Counted from the first letter of the stretch, positions 1 to 11,728 are shown. The stretch: DNA of 64,000 nucleotides from Thalassia testudinum (GCA_037157565.1 JAZHRO010000002.1:71197001-71261000), one strand, 5' to 3'. Notes: generated by a model not told the origin, from the letters alone. A program made the numbers and translations.

Positions 1-2124
1 TGTGGAAATTCGATGATTAACCCCGTATTTGGCCAATAAACTCCGAAATTGGGCATTAGTAAAATGAGTGCCACCATCACTGATGATAGCCCTCGGAATC
101 CCGAATCTACTGAAGATATTTTTCTTGACAAAGTTGATGACCACCTTGTGGTCATTGGTTCGGGTGGGAATTGCCTCAATCCATTTAGACACATAATCAA
201 CAGCGACAAGAATGTACTGATGTCCAAATGAAGGGATAAAGGGTCCCATGAAATCAATGCCCCAAACATCAAAAATTTCGACAGGAAGAATAGGGTTTAA
301 GGGCATCATGTCTCTCTTAGTTATGCTCCCGAGTGCCTGGCATCGAGGGCATGACCGTGAGAAATCCTGGGCATCCTTGAATAAAGACGGCCAATAGAAA
401 CCAGATTGCAAAATTTTTGCAGCCGTCTTTTTCCCGGAGAAATGTCCACCACACCCAGATGCATGGCAGAACTCAAGTATACTGTTGAATTCATTCTCCG
501 GTATGCATCGGCGAATAATCTGATCAGAGCCGATGCGATACAGTTCAGGGTCCTCCCAAAAGTAGTATTTGGCCTCAGATTTGAGTCTATCCCGTTGTTG
601 CTTGGTCCAATCCTGGGGGATTTGACCAACGGCCAAATAGTTAACAATGTCAGCAAACCATGGGGTGTGGACACCTAAAACTGTAAGAATGGTTTCGTCT
701 GGAAAAGTGTCAGCAATCGGAATGTCCGGACAAGAAGAATCGCCTAGGAGTCTCGACAAATGATCCGCCACCACATTTTGTACCCCGGTTTTATCCTTGA
801 TTTCAAGATCAAATTCTTGAAGAAGAAGAATCCAATGAATAAGCCGGGGTTTAGCATCCTTTTTAGCCAAGAGATGTCTCAAGGCCGAGTGGTCGGTATA
901 AACAATAACATGAGACCCCAAGAGATAAGCCCTGAATTTTTTCAACGCAAATACTATAGCTAGTAATTCCTTTTCAGTAACAGTGTAATTCCTTTGGGCT
1001 TCATCCAAAGTTTTACTAGCGTAGTAAATGACAAAGGGCTTTCGATCAATTTTCTGACCCAGGACAGCCCCGACCGCGTAATCAGAAGCATCGGTCATGA
1101 TCTCCAATGGGGTTGTCCAAATAGGTGGTTGCAAAATTGGAGCACAGGTGACTGTCGTTTTTAGGAAATCAAATGCCTTTCGGCATGATTCGTCAAAAAC
1201 AAACGGCATTTCTTTGGCAAGAAGATTGCTCAAAGGGCGGGCAACCTTCGAGAAGTCCTTGATGAATCTTCGATAAAATCCCACATGGCCAAGAAATGAT
1301 CTGATTTGTTTAACTGATGTGGGAGGAGGAAGTTTAGCGATAGCATCAACCTTAGCTTTGTCCACTTCAATTCCCCGTTCAGAGATTACATGACCCAAAA
1401 TGATGCCCTCTTGGGTCATGAAATGACTCTTTTCCCAGCTAAGGACCAATCGTGTCTTGATACATCGCTTAAGAATCATTTCCAAATTAGCCAAACAAGA
1501 GTCAAATGATTCTCCGAAAACGGAGAAATCATCCATGAAGACTTCCATAAACTCTCCCACCATGTCGGAAAATATGGCTAGCATACACCTTTAAAAAGTC
1601 GTAAGTGCATTGCATAACCCGAAAGGCATCCTACCAAAAGCAAAGGTTCCGTAGGGATAGGTGAAAGTAGTTTTTTCCTGATCCTCGGGATGGATAGGAA
1701 CTTGGTTGTATCCTGAGTAGCCATCAAGAAAACAGAAGTACTTCTGCCCGGCTAATTTTTCCAAGATTTGATCAATGAAGGGCAGGGGAAAATGATCCTT
1801 TTTAGTGGCAGTGTTCAGCTTCCTATAATCAATACAAACTCTCCAAGAAGAAGCTGAACGAGTTGTGACAGATTCTCCTCTCTCATTAGTCACAACAGTA
1901 ATCCCGGCTTTCTTTGGAACAATCTGAACGGGACTTACCCAGGGACTGTCAGAGATTGGATAAATAATTCCTGCATCGAGCCACTTGATGATTTCCTTTT
2001 TGACCACTTCTCGCATATTTGGATTCAATCTCCTCTGCATCTGGCGAGAAGGGCGGGATCCATCTTCCAAGAATATTCTATGATTACAGTAAGATGGCTC
2101 GATCCCCCTAAGGTCATGAATGGT
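1..2124 (-). pseudogene. Athila-like pol: reverse transcriptase, RNase H and integrase (partial)
   Basis: Continuation of the gag-pro frame after a TGA at 2125-2127, at a position where the sister element has Trp. Reverse transcriptase spans about 1260-2070; the catalytic FMDD motif is at 1528-1539 on the minus strand. RNase H spans about 740-1110, with the [17 protein letters not shown] block near 955-1005. Integrase starts near 480; the first catalytic Asp (in WGIDFMGPF) is at 253-255 and the second (in SDGGTHF) at 76-78. The third acidic residue lies beyond the window. A second nonsense codon (TAA for Gln in the conserved TFQRC segment) lies at 1591-1593. From 1590 to base 1 the frame is fully open by my reading. 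It normally encodes the enzymes for cDNA synthesis and integration; the stops make it non-functional as it stands. Confidence 0.92.
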
Positions 2125-4956
2125 TCAACCAATTGCCTCCTTATGTTCCTTTAGGACCTTAATCAATTTAATCTCTTGCTCCTTTGTCAATTTAGCACTG
2201 ATAATCACAGGGAGTGTATTCTGAGGTCCTAAAAATTGATATTTCAAATTCTTGGGCAATGGTTTCAATTCGAGCTGGGGTGGGGTGATGATTGATGGTC
2301 GGGTAGATGCTGAAGATTCAACAAGAGGGAGAGGTTGTGAGTGAACAAAATCAGTAACCTCTTCCGAAGATGTTAAGTCAGAGGGTTGCGGGTCAAATTC
2401 ATCAACCAAAGAGGAACTTTCAATTGAAGAAACTGTCAAACAAGTTTCAATATTAACATTATCCTCATCAAGTTCCTCAATAAATCCACAATCCTCAAAT
2501 TTGTTGATCGCCTTAAAAATATCTAATTTCATACGTTGGTCCCCAAAGGCGATTTCCATGCTACCGCTTTCACAATTAATGTTGGCCTTTGCGGTAGCCA
2601 GGAACGGACGCCCCAGAATGATGGGCGTGTTCCTCAGATTATCTGGTACATCCATGTCAAGGATAAGGAAATCTACAGGAAAATAGAAATCCTTGACCTT
2701 AACTATAACATCTTCAATAACGCCTCGCGGGTTTGTGACCGAACGATCCGCTAACTGTAGCATTACTGAAGTTGGCCGAAGTTCGCCTAGCCCAAACTTC
2801 TCGTAAACAGAAGTCGGAATTAGGTTGATGGATGCACCGAGATCCAAAAGTGCTCTATCAAATGTGTAATCTCCGATAACGCAAGAAATCAAAGGAGCAC
2901 CAGGATCTCTCTTTTTCTGAGGGAGGTAGTGCAGGATAACAGAACTAGCCTGCTCGGAGAGTACCACCTTCCTCGGAACAGATTCTCTCGACTTACGCTT
3001 TTGTGTACATAATTCCTTTAAAAATCTTGCGTAAGTCGGTATGTGCTTGATAGCATCAAGGAGCGGGATATTGATCTCAACATTCTTAAATAAATTCAGA
3101 AGCTCCTCATTGCTATCAACAGACTTCTTCTTCTTTGCTTTAGTTAAGGCTTCAGGAAAAGGAACACGAGTCAGATTTTTGGAATCGGATTCCTGAGCCT
3201 TGATTTCTCCTTTAGAATTCTCCTCTCTCTCCTCAGATTCTTCAGGATTCAAAAGATTAGAATAATGTGGTTGTGGATCCTGAGTCTTCTTACCACTCCT
3301 CAAAGTGACAGAATTTGCAGAAGCGTAAGAATTTGGGTCTTGGGGAGGGTTAGGAAAGATTGGAGGGGCTTGATTGACCATGAATTGTTGATTTACAGAA
3401 GAAGAAGACGAGGAACCCTGCTCAACCACCTGAGCATGCGCGTGTGGGTCCCTCTGATTTCCGTACCCTTGGGCTTGATTGCCCGAATTCTTAATGTTTC
3501 GTGGGTTGGGTATGGGTTGGGATGGTAGAGATCCGGGTTGACAAGAGTTAGCAATGAGCCCGGATTGCAAGTTGTCCAGTGAGTTTTTCATTTGCTGCAT
3601 GAGCTGGAGCATAGATCCTTGCATCCCTACCATTTGACGATTCAAATCAGCCTGCCCTGCGGGTTGACGGGCATTCCAAGCTGGCTGATTGACCTGATTC
3701 GGAGGCAACTGAGTATATACTTGACCCTGACCCATTGGTCGTTGCGGAGCATAATTGCTGGGTCGGAATTGGGTCTGTTGCCCCGGATTTTTCCAAGAGA
3801 AGTTAGGGTGGTTTCTCCAACCTGGATTATAGGCATTCGAGTAGGGGTTGGATCTAACATTCTCTTGTACAGCACAGACATCCTCATAGGGTGAGGATGG
3901 AGAGAAAGAAAAGGAAGGATTAGAAAAACTGGGATCAAAGGCCCCAGTTGGGAACCCATGGGGTTCCGAGAAATGCTGACTCATAGGTTGAGTCGCATCG
4001 AGTTGATTCACGAACTCCCGTCCAGAAAGAGCTCGTGAAGAATGGAATCCCGAATTTTGGGATTGAGTGGATTGAGAGTTGTTCATAGAATTGCCAGCCA
4101 TCCACTCTTCCATTCTTTTAGCAACCAAGTCCACTTTGTCAAGTTTATTACAAATCAATTCCATATCAAATGAATGAGAGTCATGGACTTCATTGACATT
4201 TGATCTGGGTTGTTGGGACCGGTTAAAAGTATCCATGGAGGCATGATTAATTGAATTCTCACTCATTTCCTCAAATAAATCATGTGCACTATCTGCATCT
4301 TTATTGAGGAAATTGCCTCCGCAAGAAGCATCCACATGGTTTCTGAGTTGCTCAGTCAACCCATGATAGAAAATCTGCACGAGTTGCCATTTCGGCACCT
4401 CGTGGTGTGGACACCTCCGCAATAAGTCCTGGAATCGCTCCCAGGCCACATGAAACTGCTCCCCCAGCCGCTGGGTAAAAGTAGTGATTGCCCGTCTCAA
4501 AGCGTTGGTACGACCGACTGGGAAAAATTTCTTCAGAAAGGCCGATTTCAACTCATTCCAAGTTGTAATTGGTCTTCCTATTGTCCTATACCTATGCGCG
4601 GCCTTATCCCTAAGAGAGTGGGGGAAGAGCCTCATGATCATTTGCTCCTCGTTTACGTTTCGAGACTTGATGGTCTGGACCAAAGTCGTCAAGTCCTCCA
4701 AGTGTTGAAACGGATCTTCGGAGCCAAGCCCATGATAATGTTTAATCAGGCTTAACACCTGGGGCTTGATTTCTACGTCACCGGTTGGAATCTGGACGCC
4801 GGGACGTTCCCCGTAATTTGAAGGATCATAAAAATCCTTCAAGGGCTGAGCGCCCTGCATTCTCTGGAACTATTCTTGCATTCTCTGCATTTGTTCCAGC
4901 TGCCTTCGAAATTCTTCCTGTGGATTTCCAGGCAGAGGAGGCTATTTTTCGGCCAT
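2125..4956 (-). pseudogene. Athila-like gag and aspartic protease
   Basis: A frame of 911 codons is open from 4860 to 2125. The natural start is probably the ATG at 4956-4954, because the sister element has the same MA-Q-PPLP N-terminus there; two TAG codons (4942-4944, 4870-4872) now interrupt that N-terminus. The capsid part (about 4300-4750) has the plant Ty3 gag pattern GLGSEDPFQHLEDL, FFPVGRTNALRRAI and RRCPHHEVPKWQLVQIFYHGL. A Gln/Pro/Asn-rich linker follows. The protease (about 2560-2960) has LLDLGASINLIPTSVYEKFG, with the catalytic Asp at 2842-2844. No CCHC zinc knuckle is visible where Athila relatives usually have one, just before the NPYSNAYNPGWRNHPNFSW block. Gag, protease and pol share one frame, so this was a single polyprotein. 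Confidence 0.92.
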
Positions 4957-6272
4957 GGGATCAAATTGACCAAAATCTAACTTGCGCCTCCTAGAATGTT
5001 CTAATGGTCCTTCCAATCGGGGATTCAATGACCGTCTTCCCAGCATAAACTAGGAGTAGGTCGGAAGGACCGGGGATAGGGACCCTGCAGCACAACAAAA
5101 CAAAGCTGTCCTTAAGTGGGGTAGCCTAAGGATCTACTGACTCCCAACACCAGCCTTAAGACTGTAACTGATTTACTCTACTTGCGTCTGTATAATCCAA
5201 CCAGTTAGGAGGGACTGGGGAGAAGGTTCTTCCTTTGGCTTTCGCCTCCGGTTCCTAGTGTACCCCACAGCCGCGGTCGTTTGACGCTACTCCCCTAGCT
5301 AGACATTAGATTAATCAGTACAAGTAGGTTAATCAAAAATAATCTCAGACTAAGCCCTGAAGAGTGAATCAAACCTTAGGGCCAACGTCTACTCAATTTT
5401 ATTACGGCCTGGGATTGTGGTGCTTATGGAATGTGATGGGCCCTTACAATGGGTTGTGCCCTTAATGATTGATTGAAATTTGTGTAAGTGCGTGCACAAC
5501 CAGGGTTTTCAAGCAAGATTATTTATAATGTGTGAATTTTAATGTTCAAATCCTGCTTAAGTAGATTTTAGGGTTTCAAATTAGGTGAATTGCAATCAAA
5601 TTTCTAGGCAAACCAAGTTGTAAAACACGGGTGAAGATAGTTTTCCTTTAAAATCAGAAAGAAAGCGGAGTGCCTGGAATATACCTAGATTGAAAACCCT
5701 AAGGAGGAGCTACTTGATGAGTTGGTTTTAAATAAAGTGGTGCAGCCCAAATAACTCAAACAATTGGCCACAATTGCACCACTAAGTTAGGCACTCAAAG
5801 ATGGTTAACCTAGAATGATTTCTACTCTGTTATGTGTTGCTCTGTGTGTACTGGTTCCACAGATCAGAACCCGGTTGAGTAAAAAACAAATCAAGTTAAT
5901 CAAGTGCCTTGAATGTGGGTGTGTGTTGTGTGTTTGTTGAAAGTTACCCCACAAAATTATCTTTTTGTTATTATTTTTTTTTATGAATGAGGGTGAAATG
6001 AGTGTGAGTAGAAATCAAAACAACCAAACTATTCCTAGGATTTATGCAAACACCTAGGTTAATTGGAATTTGGATTTAATGTGGCGAATGAAATCTATGC
6101 AGGGGGAAAGAATGGGGGAGCACTTACAGTTGTCTTCAACTGCACTCTACTCCAGTCTACCGCTTGTTGATTCCTTGATGGAGGTCTCTGCAAAACAATA
6201 GACACAAGAGAAAGCTAGTTAGAAAACAAATAAAGTGCAAGAAATGCAAAGAAAAGATCGAAAATCATTGCC
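4957..6272 (-). other. Untranslated leader of the A' element
   Basis: About 1.3 kb between primer site and gag start with no supported gene. It is recognisably the same leader as 34081-35382 in the A element, and as 31362-32260 plus 44113-44401 in family B. Shared landmarks are the block around 5200-5300 (TAGGAGGGACTGGGGAGAAG and GTACCCCACAGCC on the plus strand) and the early segment at 6000-6180. The leader presumably carries packaging and translation signals; this is inferred from position only. Confidence 0.8.
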
Positions 6273-6290
6273 TCCCCGGCAACGGCGCCA
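6273..6290 (-). promoter_or_regulatory. Primer-binding site, tRNA-Asp type (A' element)
   Basis: Minus strand TGGCGCCGTTGCCGGGGA, which is complementary to the 3' end (...CCCCGGCAACGGCGCCA) of plant tRNA-Asp(GUC). It lies three bases inside the 5' LTR, as expected for minus-strand cDNA priming. Athila elements characteristically use tRNA-Asp. Confidence 0.93.
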
Positions 6291-6933
6291 AAATGTTGAA
6301 CGATTACGAATCTACGCTAACGTGTTTGGTTTTGGAAAAACCTGTCGTTGTAGTTCGAAAGCGAAGAATTCGTGTTCAACAAATAAGATTTATACCGAAA
6401 AAGAATTCCAGGTCGAACTCAGGGAGGCTACGTTGATCTATATTCGCAATTATGTTTTTTTTAGGATTTTTGATAAACAAGGCAAAATAATTACAATGGA
6501 GCTATCAAACTAAGAGAGAGAGAGAGAGAGAAAGAGAACATGCATTCAATATTTCAATTGTTTATACAAGCAAACGAAATGAAAGTTACACTAGAAAGCA
6601 GGAAATGAATTACACTATAAAGAAGGAAAATTTACACTAGAAAAGCTGTAAATAAGAATGGGAGAGAGAAGTTATCCTCCTCGACGGTCGCTTGGAGGAC
6701 GAGCCGAACGAGACGACGTCTGGACGAACGAGAACGAAGCGGGACGAAGGAGGACGAAGCAGAAGAACGGGAACGGAGCAGCACGCCGTCGTCGTCGCGG
6801 GATCCACTTCCGAAGGGGGACGAAAATTTGGACTTTATCTCGCGAGAAGCATCCCGGGCGTGGGACAAGCTTCTCTTGAGCTTTGGAGAGGTAGAGAGAA
6901 GGAAGGGATGAGAATTTCGTATGGAGGGGGTCT

Positions 6934-6943
6934 CCTTTTATAG
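6934..6943 (-). promoter_or_regulatory. TATA box of the A' LTR
   Basis: Minus-strand CTATAAAAGG in the context CTTGCAACTATAAAAGGAGA, identical to the TATA context of the A-family LTRs (33363-33372, 43455-43464). It should set the start of the element transcript and hence the U3/R border. Confidence 0.85.
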
Positions 6944-6999
6944 TTGCAAGGAGTGGGGACAAAATGGACATTACAACTTCAAAACAATAAATGAGGGGT

Positions 7000-7029
7000 C
7001 TTTAGTGACAGATGAAACCGTCGCTAAAG
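7000..7029 (-). repeat. U3 palindrome, A' copy
   Basis: Plus strand CTTTAGTGACAGATG then AAACCGTCGCTAAAG, an imperfect inverted repeat about 60 bp upstream of the TATA box. It is the same element as the better preserved palindromes at 33277-33308 and 43368-43399. Confidence 0.75.
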
Positions 7030-7304
7030 CCCCCAGCGCGCACGTCGCTTCCGTGCCCACGCGCGCCCGCTCAGCCGCCCACGTGTGTAACGCCTACGCG
7101 CTTCTATTGATTTTCAGCCGTCCGATCGCGAGATCGGACGGCTTAAAATCGCGCCTTCACCGCTGCCGCCCGCCCGCCTGCACGTGCGATCGCGCGTCCA
7201 CGCGGGCGTCCAATCGCGCGTCGTCCTGATTGAGCGCGCGCGGCCGTTGGATCTCCATCTGACGCTCATCCGCGCCCGCTCAATCGCGCCTTCCGCTCCC
7301 TCGC

Positions 7305-7362
7305 CGCGGCTCGAACTCGCACCCCGCGCTCGCGTAAGCGCGCTCGACCGCTGCGCTGCGGG
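7305..7362 (-). other. tRNA-like module inside the A' LTR
   Basis: On the minus strand a near A-box (CAGCGCAGCGG, 7358-7348; consensus TRGYNNANNNG) is followed 40 bp later by a near B-box (AGTTCGAGCC, 7317-7308; consensus GGTTCGANTCC). The same pair, better preserved and at the same spacing, occurs in the A-family LTRs at 32943-32992 and 43039-43088. It is not a functional tRNA gene, since I cannot fold full acceptor and T stems. Confidence 0.6.
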
Positions 7363-7962
7363 GCGCGGATGGTCGAGCGCATGTTTTAAGCGCCGGGCAG
7401 CCACAGCCGTTGGATCGAGATCCAACGGCGGAGAGGAGACGGGTGCGCGGTCTTCACAAGATGCATGCGGCCTTTTGGGCGGCTGAGATGGTGCCACGTG
7501 GCGCCATCTTGGCCGTCCATCTTCTGGAAGTTGTAGATGGTGCCAGGGATGTCGGATTGACTCGATTTTTGTGTCATTGGGCTGCGATCGTCGATCCGAA
7601 TTCATCCGTGCGGTTGGATTTGTCATCTGAAGTGTGGATTTATACCATCCTGGCCCTTGATCTTCTAGGGTTCCCCGGTCTCTATCTGATGCTACGGATG
7701 CCTGATTAGGGCGATCTTGGAGTCGTTGAACTCCAATCGTCGCCCTGATCACATCCATACGGTTGGATCTTTGATCCGAGGCCCCGATAAAATGTTTGCC
7801 CTGTCCAAGCACATAAAAGGAGACAATTAACTTCCATTTTATTCAAACTACTCTAAATGCAAGATGATGCATGTTATGCAATATTTATATTATGAAATGC
7901 AATCCTATGCTTAAGAACATGCATATATAGACATTTTAAGTAGTGTAAATGTATTTACATCA

Positions 7963-8981
7963 TGGTTGATCTTTTGTTTTGGCATTGTCTAACTCGTCAT
8001 TACAAGTGCCATTACGATGGTGTCTCATCATCATGTTAATATTTGTAACCTTCTTGTTAGGAGAAAATGGATGCCCCTGATTGTGGTGATGCCTCATTCC
8101 TCACATTGTCTATTGAGGTAGCGTTAGGTTGGGGCTCCCAACTCTGAACTTAGAAGTGCCCTGACCTAGCAATATCTAAACTTGGTGGTGTTCGAACCCA
8201 ACACCCTTCAAGGAGTACGGTCTAAGGCTTATGCTCTAGTGTTGGTGGTAACTAAACCCTTCCTTAAGGGTTAAAGAGGTTTGTCTTAGCTTTGAGCCAA
8301 CCTTCGAGTTGGCCAAAGGCAATGGGCAAAATCTTGATCTTTATCGTTTACCCTTCCTTCCTAGGTTGCGTGTCTAATCTGGATAAGTAGTTGTCAAAAG
8401 TTCACTTGATAGGTCCAAGGCTTTCTACTCACTCAAGGCAAGGCATGATTCTCCAAACTAGCAGGCTTGCACTTCTAATGCCCCTAACTTAGGTGTGTTT
8501 ACAAAAACTTTGCTCCTAATGCCCTTGAACTGACGGGAGGCTTGTGCTTCTAATGCCCCAAACTCATTGGTAGGGGTGTTTCTAGAGGCTTTGCTCCTAA
8601 TGCCTTCGAACTCATTGGTAAGGGTGTTGTTAGAGGCTTGTGGTCATAATGCCCCTAAACTCATCGATAAGGGGGTTTTCAAAGGCTTGTGCTCCTAATG
8701 CCTCTAAACCAATTGGTAAGGGAGTTTTTAAAGGCTTTGAACTTCTCCAAGAGGATCGCTCGATTGGAAACTCTTTTCAGAATAGTTGACAGGGGGCTTA
8801 GGGCTTGGTTAGTTTTCCTCCTAGAGGCTAGATCCATAAGGTGGCAATTAGCACTTGCTTCCCACCCTTGGATAGTGATGAGGTGCTCATCATGGGTTGA
8901 GACTTACGAGTGCTTGATGTAGATCAAGGCTTGTGGGTGCTCGATGTTGGTTAGGCACCCTAGAATGCTCAATGTTGGTCG
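7963..8981. other. Flanking sequence between A' and the first copia element
   Basis: About 1 kb with no gene that I can support. Its main content is a minisatellite at 8465-8733. The rest is unassigned, probably older repeat DNA. Confidence 0.6.
8465..8733. repeat. Minisatellite, about 48-bp unit, 5-6 degenerate copies
   Basis: Successive units start GCTTGTGCTCCTAATGCC or GCTTTGCTCCTAATGCC, continue with an AAACTCATTGGTAAGGG-type core and end near TTTTAAAG. The first one or two copies are shorter and more diverged. There are about 270 bp in total. No coding frame is maintained across units. Confidence 0.8.
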
Positions 8982-11673
8982 TGTTGGTGCAAATGCACCT
9001 TGATCCTTGATTTTGATGATAACAAAACACTTTGCATTTAACAATTGCATTTGAGTGTTTAGTTCTTAGGTTTAATGCAATTGTTTAAAGTGTTGGAGGA
9101 GCTCAAGCTCTTAACCCATGGTGATGGAGGAGCTTGATGGTGAACAAAAGCATCAAGGAGCTTTGGAGGAGGAAGGCTTTGAAGTGGGAGCTTTGGATAC
9201 AATGTTTGAAGCTTTGGACTTGAAGACAAAGAACAAAGAAGAATAGATAGCTTTTATTTAATGTACTCAATGTAATCTTTTGTTGCTTTTTTATTTTCTT
9301 AGATTACTTGTAAAGAGCTTAAAAATAGAGTTAATGACCTTAGTTGGTCGTTAGGTAGCATAGGGAACCAAAGCCAACACTTAAAGAACTCAAAACAACA
9401 CATAGGCGATGACGATAAATGACCAAAAATTATATTGGTCGACTGGGCGGTCGATCGGCTCTTTAGTAACCTGTTGAGCAGCTGTCGACCAATAGCTTGA
9501 ACATGTCCCAGCAACAGCTAGAAACCTTGGAACTTGAATGCATTTAATGCCTTATTAATTAGGCTTCGTTTTCCCAAGTTCCTTTGTAGCCAGACGACCA
9601 TTAACTGACCAGCCCTTCTGTTGGGGATTGGCTGATATAGTCAAGGCTCCGACCAGTTGCCAAAATCCTAAGTCTAGGAACCCTGAACGTGGGAACCTTC
9701 TATAGGGAGCCGACCACTAGTCGATCGGCTAGAACACCACCAGCTGACCATAAGTCAGCCTACTTATAATGACACTCAAGGCCACTTCCACCGGTTGTTG
9801 AGCATTGACTAAAATTATCCTTTAGTCAACCTATCATGTTGTAGCCAAGTGACCAAGAGTTGACCGGTCATGTTATAATCAGACGACCTAGCGTTAAATG
9901 GCTTGTATTGTTTGACACTCTACTCGACTTTCTTGGAATCTAACACAACCTTTCTTAGCCACAAGTTGTCCAACAGCTATTTAAAGTCCCTATGCCTCTC
10001 TAGATTGTTCTAAACACCTCTATAAATATCAAGCACATTCCTAAGCCTAAACACAACACACACACACATTAGAAGAGAAATACTTGTGTGAAACACTATT
10101 GAGCGCCACACTTCCCATTTACACTTAATCAGTGAGAAATCGAGTAAAGAGATTGTCAAGTTACTCTCTAAGCAACTAGTCTCACATCCAAGAGCACTGT
10201 TACGCTGCGAAATCACGTCCATCTACTTCCACATTAGAGAAGTTCCCCTACACCTATAGGAACTTAATTTAATCTTTATTTTGGGCTCTATAGGTCTTTT
10301 GTATTTTCATTTTTTTTGGTATTTGTGTGGCGAATTCCCATCTCCTTATAAGACAAAATTCTCTTTATCAATAAGAGGGGTTTGAGGTATACTACTCTTG
10401 TATAATGTAGTACTGTTGTATTGAGGTTGTGCCACCCTCATTTAAGTGGTATGGTTAGTGGATTTGATCTACTCAGTAGATTAGAAAATCCTAAGTCAAG
10501 AGACTTGGTGGTGATTTTTACCCGGGTTGAGTTTCCACCTAAAAATACATCTCTTTGTGGCAAATGCTATTTGTACGATTATTTTATTTGTATTATATTT
10601 TTATCCTAAAAGAGAGTTGCAAGTGTGCAACCTACCTCCACGGATCTTACTTGGCCACCAACATAAGATCAAGCGTGATATCGATTGTAAAAAAAATATG
10701 GCATAATAAAAATAATCCCACAATATACACAATGATTTATAGTGGAAACCCTTACAGGTAAAAACCACTACCTAAGCCTCCCAGCTTAGGATTTTTCCGA
10801 CTAGGCAATGCTAGTCAATCCACTAATGTACCACTTAAACGAGGGTGGCACAACCTCTTACAAACCACTTCTCTTTTACCAACAAAGAGAAGTCACAAAC
10901 AACGTTGGGAATTCCAACACAAAGAATCACAACAATTGAAATGGAAGAAATAAATGGAATACCAAAATTAATCCTATGGAACCTCAAGGAATTGAAATAT
11001 GCAAATCGAGTTTTCTTTTCAGAAGTGCAGAGCGACGTGCTTTTGAAGAGTGTAGAAGAATGAACACGAAAGCACAAGAAAGAATTGGAGTGGAAGCATT
11101 TTTTCTCTTTGAAATGTTTTTTAGTGTGTTTTCAAATGAGGGGTGTTGAGACCTTTTTATAAGTGCAAACGAAACATTTTTTGAATGTTGAGAACAATCA
11201 TTTGAACGAAATTGATCGATCAATTTATTTAATTGGTTGGTCAATTTTCATTTTGATCAATCAATTAATTCAATTGGTCGATCAATTAATGGTCAATCAA
11301 ATATTTAATTGATCGATCAATTGTAGGAAAATCAGATTTGACTGTTAGGATAATTTGGTCAATCAATATTCCTATTTTGATCAATCAATTCTAATATTTT
11401 GGTTGATCAATACTGCCTAAATGTTTATTTTACAACTTTGAAAGGTGTGTCTTTAATCCTGAGGTTTCTTACAGTAATTCTAGACTCAAGAAATATACAA
11501 GAATTACATTTGACTGATGATAATCTTAACTTTGATCCACGTGGAGGATAATTGATTTGATTTATGTTAGTGTAATCCTGAAAGATTAGTTCACAATAAA
11601 ACATAATTTTGTCTCATCAAAATATAGTTATTAACATATCCTGTACTATATACCCCCTAGTACCAAAATTTCA
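8982..11673 (+). repeat. 5' LTR of C1, split by a solo LTR
   Basis: LTR pieces 8982-10606 and 11642-11673 make about 1.66 kb once the insert and one TSD copy are removed. It starts TGTTGGTGC and ends TTCA just before GTTGGTATTAGAGG. A weak TATA (CTATTTAAAG) is at 9977-9986. U3 (about 9415-9870) has many variants of a TCGACC/GGTCGA-centred palindrome, such as GGTCGATCGGCT and CCACTAGTCGATCGGC. The 3' end (10430-10600) matches the U5 of the copia element at 56879. Confidence 0.82.
10607..11636 (-). repeat. Solo copia-like LTR nested in the C1 5' LTR
   Basis: Flanked by the perfect 5-bp TSD TATCC (10602-10606 and 11637-11641). Joining the flanks restores the C1 LTR end. On the minus strand it starts TGTTAATAACTATATTTTG; its far end reads ...CTCTTTTA, a CA to TA change. 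A TATA box (TTATAAAAAG, minus) is at 11153-11162. Its U3 (11215-11430) is packed with TTGATCGATCAATT-like palindromes. Its U5 (10740-10870) resembles the U5 of the other copia LTRs here. It holds no coding sequence; short frames in it are chance. Confidence 0.85.
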
Positions 11674-11675
11674 GT

Positions 11676-11686
11676 TGGTATTAGAG
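11676..11686 (+). promoter_or_regulatory. Primer-binding site of C1, tRNA-Met type
   Basis: TGGTATTAGAG, one transition away from TGGTATCAGAG, the usual Ty1/copia site complementary to initiator tRNA-Met. It lies two bases inside the 5' LTR. Confidence 0.8.
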
Positions 11687-11728
11687 GTTGATCTTGTGTA
11701 ATCAATGTCATAACCCGACGAGGATCTG

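Larger units (their letters stand above)
1..7962 (-). mobile_element. Athila-like Ty3/gypsy LTR retrotransposon (A'), 5' part, cut by the window edge
   Basis: Read on the minus strand, the order is 5' LTR (7962-6294), primer site (6290-6273), leader, then a gag-protease-RT-RNase H-integrase frame running off the left edge inside the integrase core. The domain order makes it Ty3/gypsy. The tRNA-Asp primer site, the DLGAS protease motif and the gag sequence place it in the Athila group. It is the same family as the element at 32261-44107 but on the opposite strand. The base at the right end begins a possible TSD TGGTT, which cannot be confirmed because the 3' LTR is outside the window. Confidence 0.93.
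6294..7962 (-). repeat. 5' LTR of the A' Athila-like element
   Basis: On the minus strand it starts TGATGTAAATACATTT and ends ...TTCAACA, next to the primer site; length 1669 bp. It aligns by eye with the LTRs at 32261-34059 and 42363-44107: same start, same CGGGGCCTCGGATC block near 7770-7790, same CTATAAAAGG TATA box and same AGCTTGTCCCACGCCCGGGATG segment downstream of it. A GA-rich run lies at 6513-6531. The region 7020-7480 is very GC-rich. Long frames on both strands between 7114 and 7812 are by-products of that composition, not genes. Confidence 0.92.

Noticed and set aside
7114..7812. 232-codon minus-strand frame and overlapping plus-strand frames in the A' LTR
   Set aside because: Arg/Pro/Ala-rich in a GC-rich LTR, spanning the LTR U3 and its tRNA-like module. 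The A and B LTRs do not keep the frame.
8465..8733. CRISPR array
   Set aside because: Units are degenerate tandem repeats without unique spacers, in plant repeat DNA.
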